Source: Monocercomonoides exilis
Taxonomy: Eukaryota; Preaxostyla; Oxymonadida; Polymastigidae
NCBI GenBank assembly: GCA_001643675.2
Contig: LSRY02000019.1
Location: 1,312,001 to 1,376,000, forward strand
Length of the DNA stretch: 64,000 nucleotides
Reading direction: 5' to 3'
Shown here: positions 34,201 to 46,200 of the stretch, in pieces
Numbering within the stretch: the stretch's first letter is position 1
How the letters are laid out: each line of letters begins with the position of its first letter
Made by a program: the position numbers and the translations under genes
The notes under the pieces: model-generated
What the model was told of the DNA's origin: nothing
What the model saw: the letters and a program-made list of their open reading frames with translations, nothing else
Databases searched by the model: none

Positions 34201-37200
34201 GCAGCACAGCCGAATTGTTACCATCTGCATTTGCGTTTGGAAATGCTGCATCGAACGAGAACTGTCCATTTTGGATGCCTTCATTTCCGTTCAATGGCGA
34301 CACGTTCGGGTTGATCTTCTCTTCTCTTCGAGACACAAGTGGACGCTGGCGAACGTCAATTGCTGCAGTCTTCAATGAGAACATGGCAGAGAATGATGGA
34401 GTCCACGCCACAGATAAAGCCAACTTGTCCATTTTTGCAGTGATTGGAAGTGGAGTACTTGTAAACTCGACTTGTGCGAGAGTGAATCTGGCAGCAGTGA
34501 GAGTGCAAATGTGCGATGGAGCAACAACTGTGATGGTGTTTTTGACTTTCTCTCCAAAGCGAGCAATGCTTCTGAGTGACACAATCGTTGAAACATCAGA
34601 GAATCTGCTGGATACATCACTGTCACTTGCAAGAGACTTCAGCCTTCTGATTGAAGCACCATCGTCAATCTCGCCAAAGCCAACTTGTGACGCCAGCTCA
34701 TCAACCTCGCTGGGTGCTCTCGAACGACGAGATCGTGTCTCATCTGCATCTGTGCTCTTTTGAGTTGAAGAAAGCGAATTCCTGTCTTCGTTGTTGGCAT
34801 CGTCTTCGTCCTTCGCCTCCAAATAGTTGGTGATCATGCTGACATACTCTTCCAACACCCTGTGTGAAACATGGAACCGTGACACACAACCATCCAGAAT
34901 GCTGCTCTCCATCATCGCAACCATAATTGACTCTCTCTCTCGTTTCAGTTCGTCTCCTCGCATCACTCTTGGTGCAACGGTCTGCTTCTCAGCAAACCTC
35001 TTCTTGTGCTGAGAGTCATCTTCAGAGTCTTCATCGTCGCTTCCACTGTCACTGTCACTTTCTCCTTTGATTTTCGTCAGAATCTCTTCTGAGAACTGCT
35101 GTTGAGGCCACACCGACTTCACCTTCAGATAGCAGCCGCAGACATACACAGCCTCTTCTCTTGCTGTAAAGGCATCCAGCGCCATGTCTGCTTCAATCGA
35201 GGCCAATTCCTTGTAGCGCAGAAGAGACGCAAGAAGTGCCTTTCTCGCTTCAATCTCGCCTTCAATCAAAACATCCTCAGCCATCTTTTGCTCTTCGGTT
35301 GAGGCATTAACTCCCCGATAGTTCTCTCCGTCGCGAACACTTTCAATGCTTCCACTAACTGAACTCTTTCTCAGCTTAGTTCGCTTTGATGCTGTTTGAT
35401 CCGTGTTGTTAATCAATCTGCTGCGATCTGCAGTTGCGCGAAGTGCTTCGTCCACCTGCTGTTCAATAGAAAGAGGAGAGGCAAATGACAAAGTGCATCC
35501 GATTTCCTTCTCCATAAGACGCTGCAGATGGCGCGGAAGAGATGCAGCAGGAAGTGGCAGGCCAGCTCTGATAAATGCCATTGCAGTTGGTGTTGTCTGC
35601 TCTTCAACAGCAGACAGAATGTGCTGAGTAAGTGTGAAGCATGTAGTGACAGAAACATCAGGCGACACTGCAACTGATGGGAAGTGGAACTGGAATGTGG
35701 TCTTTGGCTGAGCAAGACAGCGATGTGGCGCATCGAGCGTGAGAGCTGACATGGTCGTGATGCCATTTATTGACACAATTTGTTTGGCTGTCCACAGTTT
35801 TGTGGATGTGAATGCATTGACAACAAAATCTGACTGCATCGTTGCTTGAACAATGTTGCCAATCTGCTCAACATCGCCAAATCCCATGTTTCCTGAATTT
35901 GCATTGAATGAGTTCATATACAACTGTGATGAGATGATATGCAACGGTGGAACAGAAACAACAATTGAAGGATTGTTTACAGGTTTAACTGATGACATGT
36001 ACTGCTCGTCAACAACAAACTTCACTGTCGCCATTTTGTTCAGAGAAAGCGAAAACTCTGGTGTTGATGATGTGTCTGAAAGAGACAAAGGACGCAGCCT
36101 GAACTTCTTTGAAGCAAGTGGTTGAGACTGCGGAGGCTCAAAGAAAGCATTCAACCGCTCTATCGAGCTTTCGCCCAGCACAGCAAGTGATAAGCCCATT
36201 GAAAGGACTGATTTTGCCGTTGAAGGCGAAAATACGAATGAGAATGTGGATACATCCACAGACAAAGGTGCTTCATTCGCCATCTGACTGATGTTACCGT
36301 CAGATCTCACAAACGTCGAAAACAGTGTGCTGTCTGGATTTCTGTAAGTGAGCATAAGTGAATCCAATGTGCAGTTTGTGCATTGCTCCTTTGATGGGAG
36401 CAGAGTTGTGGAGGAAGAAATGACTGCGTCATGTGCTGGTGGCAGGCCAGTCATTGAAGGAGAGCGGGACAATGCAGAGGATCGCAAAGAGCGCGCAGAA
36501 GAAATGGAAGCTGACCGGCTGTGTCTGAATCTTGCAGGCAGACCAGCGCCAGCTCCAACGCCCATGCCTACACCAACACCTGGCGCAGGTGTTTGAGTTT
36601 GTTGGGATTGCTGAGGAGAAAGAGAAGGATCAGACACAGACATCTCCATTTCTGAGAGCTGCATGGTGAGGCGAGAGAGAAGTGAGTTGTTCTCCTTTTT
36701 CAGCATAGCATCGACAGAGAGTGAGGGAACAGACAGAATGACACGTGCTGCGACTGTCTCATCCATCACATCATCATCAATCGCTGTCTGTTTGAGGAAC
36801 GAGCGGTCTTCCTCGTCTGTGTCGTCTTGCTCATCAGTGTCTCCCTCATCGTTGTTGCCTTTGCTCAGAGAAGAAGAGGAGGATGTGGAGGAGTACAAAC
36901 TGGTGGCTCCAATGACTGTGCGGAAGACGGCTCCAGTGAGATGCGAGTTGCGCGAAACAACAGACGCCACAAATGACTTCAAGTCGACTGTCACAAGGGT
37001 CAGCGTTGTGAGTGGCGGAAGCTGCTGCACTTGCGGAGAAGAAAGAGAAGATGATTTTTGAGGCGATGAAGGAGCAGAGCGAGAGAAGGAGGATGAGAAA
37101 GGCTGTGAACCACTTTGAGGGGATCGTTGGGCTGATCTTTGTGGTGGAGCAGAGTATGTTTGCCTTGGCTGGCTCCTCACAAACAGAGAATGCTGCAAAT

Positions 37201-40200
37201 AAGAGACAAGATAGTCAACTGCAAGGTGTGTGGCAAAGGAGAGGATGGGCAAAGACACCTCCACAGCAGGAATTGGATGGTCGCATAAGGAGCGGGTGAA
37301 AGGCGAGACTGTTCCTGAATGATATGTTGGTGTTGCACCTTCAACCATCGAGGCAGCAGAGAACGGCTCGTCGGCAGATGCACTTCGCTCTGTCAGCAGT
37401 GCTTCTTCAGAGTGCGAAGGAAGAGCTGGCGGTGGCAGACACGCTATTTTCAGTGAACGTCTGGTAGAATTTGAGTCAGCGCTGTTGTCAAAGGTGGAGT
37501 AGTGGATAGTGAGAAGCGGGATGTTCAGTGCAGATTTGTTGACTGGTAGCATTTCTCGAGATGAGCCGCCTTTCTTCGATACAAACGACAGAATGCCTGA
37601 TGCCCTTTGTGGACGCTGAGGCATCTTCTGGTTGCGCGACATGGTCGATCCAGGAGTGGAGCTGGTGGCAGATTGAGTTGCTGTGAAAACAGCAGGCATC
37701 TGCTTGATTTGCGGGTGGAGGGCAGACACAAGCTGTGTGGAGGTAACCATCGAGATGCTTTTCAGAGAACCAGAAGATCTGAAGCAGCAGTTGCGCTGGC
37801 TGTTTCTTGAGGGGAGCCGCTTTCCAATGTCAGAAAGTGGATTGGCTTTGTTGAGAGAAACGCTGAGGAATGAGATTTCTTTGATGTGGACAAGAAGAGA
37901 TGTGGGAACTGCTGATGCAACCAGTGTTGTTGTAGAAGGAAGCAGAGCTGCAGCAGCCTTTGCGTTTTTGAAGAGGGTGCGAAGGTATATGTGCTTGTTT
38001 GTGACATTCGAGCGAGACACACCTGATTCAAGTCCCAAATAGAAGTCTGTGACAAACAGCCGGAATGAAAACAGCGGAGAAACGGAGAAATGAACCAAGC
38101 TGGAGAGGAGCATTTGAGATGGCGTTGCTGTTGCTTTGGGCAAAGAATCGAGAATGAAAGGCGGGGGTTGGATTTCTGGGCAGATGTTGAATGCGAGGCA
38201 GAAAGTCTGCTGGACAGTTGACCATCTCACAAAGTCAGACGGAGCAAATGAAAACTTCGGAGAATTGGAAGACGCCCTCAACGCCACAAGACGCAGCACA
38301 ATCGGCGCAATTAGCTCGTTTGACTTTGATGATGAATTGTCAGAGAAAATGTTTGTGCGACTGACAAACTGAGAGAAGCCAGGAGGAAGCTGTGAAGAGG
38401 ATGATTTGGCAGATGCAGGCTGAGGAAGAGAGGGAATCATAAAGTCTGGTTGGAAGACAAAAGAGACGCTTGCACTGCTTGCCGAGAACAGCTGTGTTGA
38501 TGGGAACGGATTGTACATCAATGAGATGTCATTTGCTGTGCAGGACAATGAAATAAGAGAAGTGAAATAGTGATCGAGCTGCTGAGGAACCACAGCTTTT
38601 GCAATGAAAGGCTGTTTTCGTTGGCTTCTTTGAGAAGAGACAGAAGCGCTGAATGAGCTGCGAGAAGGTGAAATATTGGGTGATTGAAGAGGAGTCAGCA
38701 ACGCAGCATCTGAAGGAACAGGGCTGGATGGTAAAGGAGGTGGTGATGCGATCTTGCTTGGAGAATGAGAAGGAGATGAGGCAAAAGATGATGATGATTG
38801 CAACGGTGACTCGTTCTTAGTATTTGCTGGATGGATCATTGCAATGGCAGACACGTTGTGTGCAACAAAGGAGCACAGAGGAATTCTCACAAACTCTACA
38901 GGCGCTGCCTCAGCTGTTGTGCCTTGCTGAGCCAGAGTGGTTGGGAGTGTCTTGTCTACAATGCCCATCCTCCTGTTCCATCCGCTTTTCTCTCTCTCCA
39001 ACTTCTCAATGGCTGAGATGAATACTTTGTGCGCATCGAGCTCTTCTTTCTGTCTGATCATTTTTGTGCTCTTCTTTTCCAGCCAGTCGTTTCTGAGGCT
39101 GTCGTAACGAGGATGATGCACATTCTCCACAACTGACTCATCTGCCTCTTCAGAATTCGTCCGCTCCTCGTCTCCACTTCCACTGAAGTTGCTGCTTTTC
39201 TCGCTGTCACTTGAACGCGAAGAATCTTCGCTAGATGAATTATCCAAGTCATCTTCACTTTCTTCATCAAAGCCACGTCTTCTGTTGCGCAATGCTTCTT
39301 TTCTGGTCTTTCTTGCTGATCTTCTTTGTCTCTTGTTCGAAGGCTCATCATCGTCATCGTCATCGTCTTCATCATCACTCAACGAATTGGCCTTCATTCC
39401 TCCTTCTTCATCTTCATCTTCTGACTCACTTCGCAATCTTCGTCTGGCAAGTCTTCTTTCTCTGCTTCTCTTCTTCCTTTCCTTCTCAATCTCCTTCTCC
39501 TCTCTCCTCTTCCGATCCATCTCCGATGCCAACCGCTCTCTCTGCTCTTCTCTCTCCTTCTGCTTCCTCTCAAATACAAAGTCGGACACTGAAGCAATGA
39601 TGCTTCTTGATGTGTATGCTCTTCTGAGACGTGTGCAGAACTCGCTTTCTGTCAGATAGGAAGCAAAATGCGACACGGACAAGAACAACTGAATGGGCTC
39701 TTGTTTGGGGAATCCTGTTGCTGTCAGCTGTTCTTGCAGAATAAGAGTGCGAATGAAAGAGGATGTTAGCTTGTTGACAGGAGAAGTGTGTTCCTTTGAA
39801 GCCAATGGTAATGATGATATGAATGATGATAGCAGAGATAAGTGATCAGAAAGTGGGCGAACAATATCAGTTTCTGATGGAATGAACACTTCGAATGCAT
39901 CAACATCCACTTTCACAAACGGACATCTTGAAGAAGTCTCCGAGTTCTGTTTGGGCAGTGCCACATGTGCTGATGCATTGCGCTGCTCTTCCCATTCCAG
40001 AAGGCTCTGGTCAACCTGCTTCAGATCAGAAGATTCCAGTTGATGAGACTCACTCAGCATGGCAGACTTTGCAGAGGGTGGGATTTGCGGCAGGTCGTCA
40101 CTGATGATCGAATGAGCATCCATCGAGTGTGGTGTGATTTCAGCACGAGCATCTTCAATCTTCGAAGTCAGTGCTGAACTGTACGAAAGTGTCTGCATAG

Positions 40201-43200
40201 AAAACACTGGTGCAGCTTCAAGCTCTTCTCCTTCTTCGTCCCCGTGCTCTTCATTCTCTCCGTTCAATGCGCTGTCATCTTCATCCAACATTTGCCTCGA
40301 TGCATCCACATCAAGCTTAGATGGTGACATAAATGGTGATCCTCTTCTTTCCTCATCTGAAACAGCATCGCCTGCTGCACTTTGTGTCAAGTATATCTTC
40401 ATCGGGCGATAGTTCCTCCTTCTCATCTCAACTCGCTTGAATAGCCCCCTCAGTGAAGGATCGAATTCTGAGAGTTCTGTGTTTTGTCCGCTGTATTGTG
40501 CAGAGAGAGAGGCTGGAGAAGAGGAAGAGCCAGCAGCAGAGCCAGTGTCTGTGACTTCGAAGGGAGACACAAATGGATCGGGTGGTGGAGCAACAGATCC
40601 TCCTTTGTGGGCAGCGTTGCTGTGGCGTGGGTGGAGAGTGGCCGCTGTGTATGAATCAAGAGAGTTCTGCATCCATGTTGGGACAGAAGGAATATCGCCA
40701 GCACTGTCAGAGAAGAACTGCACTGTGGGAGATGTTGGTGGAGACTGACCAGGTGTCGAAGTCTGTGAGTGCGATTTTCGCATCTTTTTGACTGATTTTT
40801 GCTTTGGACGAGAGGGTTTAATGATTGGAATTGGAAGGGAGCCAGTGAATGGCTTCACATTGCACACCACCAGAGACATCAGTTTATCAACCTCTTCTTC
40901 CTCTCCTGCTGATGCTGCTGACTCCTGTGGAGCTGACATGCGATGAAGAAGAATACGAGAAGAAGAAGTAGATGGAGTGGATGAAGGAGAATTATTCCTG
41001 CTTTTCTCGCCGAGTGGAGAGCGGCGTCTTTCCTTGGCGGGTGTGTGTGTCTGAGAGTTGCTTCTCAGATGGCTGGTGCGTGTGAGCTCAGTCCAGCACA
41101 CATTCACAATCACTCTTTCGCATTCCACACTCGGAAACACTGGCTCCAAACAGCACGACAGCTGATGAGCAAACAGAGAAGTGCTGGCAATAGCTAGGGG
41201 CTGAGGCAGCAATGTGGAAGGAGAGAGATGATAGCGATGGAATGGATGGCGGATGACTGTGGCAATCTGTTTCGCATTCAGCTCTCTTTGCTTTCTTTTT
41301 CCCTTTTTGCGATCTTCTTGACTGGGATACTCATTTGACGAGACAGAAAGCACATTGATCTGATTTGTCTGGAAGAAGATATCCTTTCCAAGTTTTGTGA
41401 CCAGCCTTCCCAATGCGATTGAAGTGGCCTGGCTGCATTTCACAGCTCTGACAGATGCGAGTGAGAGAGCCAGAGAAGGTTGGGCATGCGCAGACATCGT
41501 CAGCTGCACACTGTCTGTTTTGAGATCAACGAAGACTGTGCTTGCAGAGGAAGCAGGCGCAGGCAGTGAAAGTGCAACGATAGAGCGAGAGAACAAGAAG
41601 GAGGCATCGAATGATCTGTCCCACTGCTTCTTCCATTCTTCACAGAGAGGCACGCTGATGGCAGACACACTCAGATCGACTGTGCCTACGACAGCAGTCA
41701 CAGAGAGGGCTGAATACATCGAGCGCTGTTTTGACTGAAGTGCTCTTTGAGCAGCAGATAAGCCAAAAGTGGTGTTGTTGATGGAGTCATTAGATGATTG
41801 AGAGGGAGATGAGATGTAGGAGACGGTGCATTCCATTGCAGACAGCTGGAGAATAGGCACGTGGTGATACAAAGAGCGAGGTCTGGATGGATTTGGCCGC
41901 GAAACCAAGTTTTGGAGGGTCAGCTGTGTTGTGGAAGCAGAGCAATAAGCTCCATGGGGAAGAGAGAAAGTGGTGGAGATGAGGAATGACTGGTGTGCAA
42001 TGACCACAGAAGGCACCGAAGAAGCATCAGAATACGAAAACGAGGCCTTTGGCTGCGGCAGCACGATGGAGTCGACTTTGGAGATGACTGGGATGATCGA
42101 GTGCTGAATGTGGAGTGAAGGGATGAAGAAGCGGAGAGGAGGAAGCGGACGGCGCTTTGAGAAAAGCTCAGAAGAAGAACTGCTGCTGCTGTTGCTGAGA
42201 GAAGAGGAAGGAACATAACGAGATTCCACTGGCTGTGGCTTGGTGGCAACTGACGATTGGCCGAATGGAGAGCTGAATAAAGAAACAGAAGAAGATGAGG
42301 AGGAGGATGAAGAGGAAGAGGAAGAAGATGATGAGGAGGAAGACGGAGGAGCTGCTTGAGATGCAGAGAAAGAGCTTTGTTTCCCGCTGACTGAAGATGA
42401 AGTGCACACAAAAGTCTGTCCAGGGATTGGATAGATGGACACGCTTACGCCTTTCAGGAAAGCTAAGCTCATTTTGACTGATCTCAGAACTTTCGTCTCT
42501 TGTGGAGCGAATTCTTCTGCCAAGGAGATATTTTGTCTCTCCGCAAATGTGCTGTTTATCTGTGCCAGTGGATCGTCCATTGTCTGCTTCAGCATCTTCA
42601 GCTCCTGCTCTTTCATTTTGCCGGCAAGTAGCTCTTCCAGACGCTGTCTGCGCAGCAGGCAAACAGCAGAGACAGCTCCAGTGAGCAAGTCAAGCACATC
42701 TGAAGTGACTGCACACACTTGAAGGAGAGTGTGGAGGGTATCATGCACAACAACTGTTGAAGACACCACCACATCCACATCGACCACTGAGAACTGCACA
42801 TCAGACAGATGCTTCAGAGCTTCATTGTCTGATTCATTCTCTTCAGATGCATCACTCACTGACTCACTGGGCAAAGAGAAGAAGACAGAAAATGATGTGA
42901 AGGGTAATCGAACTGTGGCAGCGCTTGGTTGCAGAGCGCCTTCTGCATTGGAGACGTACCTGTCGTCATCGTCGTCGTATCCCAAGCCATCGTCATCAGC
43001 TCCTCTGTCAATTGGATGAGCTCTGCTTGTTGCCTGCGGCATTTTTTGCTCTCTTCCAACCAAGTTCATCTGCTCCTCATCCACAATGGCAAACACAAAC
43101 AGAGAAGAGAATGAGGCTGAGACAGATGCCACTGGAGGTTGTAGTCCTTCACCACTCCTCCCAAACACATCGTGTTCCTGTGAATTCGTTCTCCAGTGCT

Positions 43201-46200
43201 TGCTGGTTCCATTGCGTCTTCTGAACATTCCAGGCGGATCGTCTGAGGAATTCATCCTTCCTCCACCTCCGCCTCCTCCACCACCATTTCCTCCTCTTCC
43301 TTCTGAGTAATCCACCACAAATCCCATGTCACCTGAAATTGTCGTCACAATCACATTTGGAATGAATACATCCACAATTGTTGGCTCTCCTTGTGTTTCC
43401 AACAGCCCGTCGGATGCATCATCGCCTGGAATCAGCGGTGCGACATTTTCGTCGTCTTCGTCGTAAAACTGGAAGTCCGCTCGTTTTGTGCCATCGATCA
43501 TTCTGAGAGAGACTGAAGACACTCTCAGAACACATTCAACATTGGCAGAGGAGAGGAAAGAGGATACACGGTCAAGAAGGGCTAATTGGGCTGTGCTCAA
43601 GTAATACTCGAAGGCAGAGTCAGAGAGAAGAGAAGAAGAATCTTCATTGTCTTCGTCTGAAGAAGAGGAAGAAGAAGAATCAGCAGAATCTGATGATGAA
43701 GAAAATGAAGATGAAGAAGATGTGCTCAAAGAAAGATGAATAAACTTATTCAGCGAGAAGAACGGATTTGAAAGCGGAGTGAATGACGAGGTAGACAGAG
43801 GCACATAATCATCCAAGCACACCTGTGCAAACAGAGGAGATGTCGACACAGCCAGTGAAACCTGGTTCTTCAAGCTGCCTGTCTCATTTGGCTGATCAAA
43901 CGCATCGCCAAAGGCAGGCGATGAATGGAACAAAGAACTGCTGTCTGAATCCTTGTCTGTTTTTGTCGCTGTTGATGGGATGATCACTGTGACGTGTGTG
44001 GACATTGTCTCCACTGCCAAAAGCGTTCCTCTCAACTCTCCGCGCGTCAGAGCTGCGAAAAAGGCATCCATCCTCTTTGAGAACGGGTGAGAAGACAACT
44101 GAAGAGAACCAAAGGGCACATTTGAAGCAAAGCGCCTCCTGCGTTCTTCATCGTCGAGGACTTTGCTGATGGGCTGGAGATACTTGTGCGGATCAGCAAA
44201 TAGTTTGAATGGATCATACGAGGCACTCTCGCTGTCTTCTCCTTCGTCTTCTGCATCGAATCCGAATCCATCGCCTTCTGCACTTTCTCCACTGTGTCTG
44301 AATGAGCCTTCATCTGAATGGAAGGACTTCTCCTTCAGTCTGTCGAACCCAGATCTGCCATGAGCAGGCTGCTTCATCCACGATGAGCTCCTTTTGCGTG
44401 ACTGGATATCCAATCTGTTTAATACCAATGACCCTTCCTCGCTCGAATCGTCCTCGTCACTGCTGTCTGAGAACGAGGAAGTGGTTGTGGTGGAGTAGTC
44501 GCTGCTCTCGTCAGACGAGTCCCAGTCGCCTGTGGTGTCTGCTCTTCTCTTTCTGTTGCCATCCATTTGCCCTGCCTGCTCCGCCGCTGCATCGTCCTCG
44601 TCTGCCCACTTCACTGTCTCTCGCACTGTCCTGCTCTCCAACACGACATCTGTCACATTCGGTGTATAGGGAGTCAAACAATGGAAGGGGAGCGTGGGTG
44701 GAAGAGCAGTGTCGCTCAGTCCTGACTGCTGGAGTGCCTGCATCTGCTGCAGTTGCTGCTGCATTGTGCGTGTGGGCGAAGGCAGAGCAGAGCTGAAAGG
44801 AGAGCTGAAGGTTGGGCCGTGCAGAGGGTGTGCAGCATTCATCAGGGCAGCTGCTGAATGGGGAGGGCGGGTGAGAGTGTGAGAGAGAGGGTGGGGATAA
44901 ACAGCAGCAAAGCGGTTGAGAGAAGGAGGGAGGAAGACGAACTGGTGGAGCATAAATTCGCAGTGGTATGTGTGGACGGAAGGGAGGGATTTGAGATAGT
45001 CGGCCTTTTCAGAGAGAGAAATTGGAGAACAATACATCTGCTCAACAAGCGGAGAAGTGAGAGGAGAAAGAGAAGAAGAAGAGGATGATGATGATGATGA
45101 TGAAGCAGAAGCAGAAGCAGAAGCAGAAGCAAACGGAGAAGAAGATGATGACGATGAGGAGGACGATGATGAAGGAACATTGACATCTGATGAAAATATC
45201 GAGTCATCAGATGTCTGCACATGCTCATCAGGTGGATAAGAAGGGGTGTCATAAGTGAAGTGGCTGTTCTCACTCCCGTCTGAATCGTCGCTGCTGATTG
45301 AATTGTCGTCCTCATCACCTTCATTCATCTCTCCCTCTTTCGATGCATCGTTGTCAGAATCCCGCGATTTCCTGTGCTTTGAGCTCATCGATGGATCTTT
45401 CTGAATATCTCCATCTTCTTCCTCTGCTCCTCCTTCTCCTTCTTCTCCTTCTCCATCACCAACATAACTTCCAACCTCTATTTCTCCTTCTTCCTGCTTC
45501 CCTTCCAGCACAAAACCAATGCGATTTATGAGAAAGACGGCAGTTGTTGTTGGAGAAGACGTCTGCGCCTTCACATTTTCCAGCCACTGGGCAACAGCTG
45601 TGGAGGCAGAGGAGATGACACCTGGGCGTTTTCTTTGCCCAGTTGGTGTGGATGATGCTGACGATGAGGTTGAGGATGGAATTGAGGAAGAGGAAGGAGA
45701 AGAGGAGGAGGAAGATGATGATGCAGAAGCAGATGAAGGAGAAGATGAAACATATGGCATGTTATAAGAATTCATAGGAGATGAAAACGCTGATGATTTT
45801 GTTGGAGACGAAAGGGCATTACGAACAGGAGACTGAACAGGCGAGGCAAGCAGAGAGGACTGAAGCGAGGAAAGAGGAGAGCCAGCTGAAGCAGCGCCTG
45901 TCAGCTCAGAATCAGACGAGACGAGAGTGATGGCATTCATCTGGCACTCCACCACACTCGGACTCAGTTTGAACTGGCAGTCTGGTGTTTGCAATGAGGA
46001 GGAGGAAGAAGAAGAAGAAGACTTGGAGCCAGCTGGTTCGCCTTTCACAGACAGCCGGCCAATCACAGCAGAGTCGAATGCCTCGAAGGACGCTTTCAGC
46101 TGAGACAAGGCAGATGTGCGGAGAACAGGAGAAGAAAGCTGCCCTGCCAGAGATGATGGCACACTCCCTTTGTTCGCTGCGGAGTCATCGTCACCGTCAA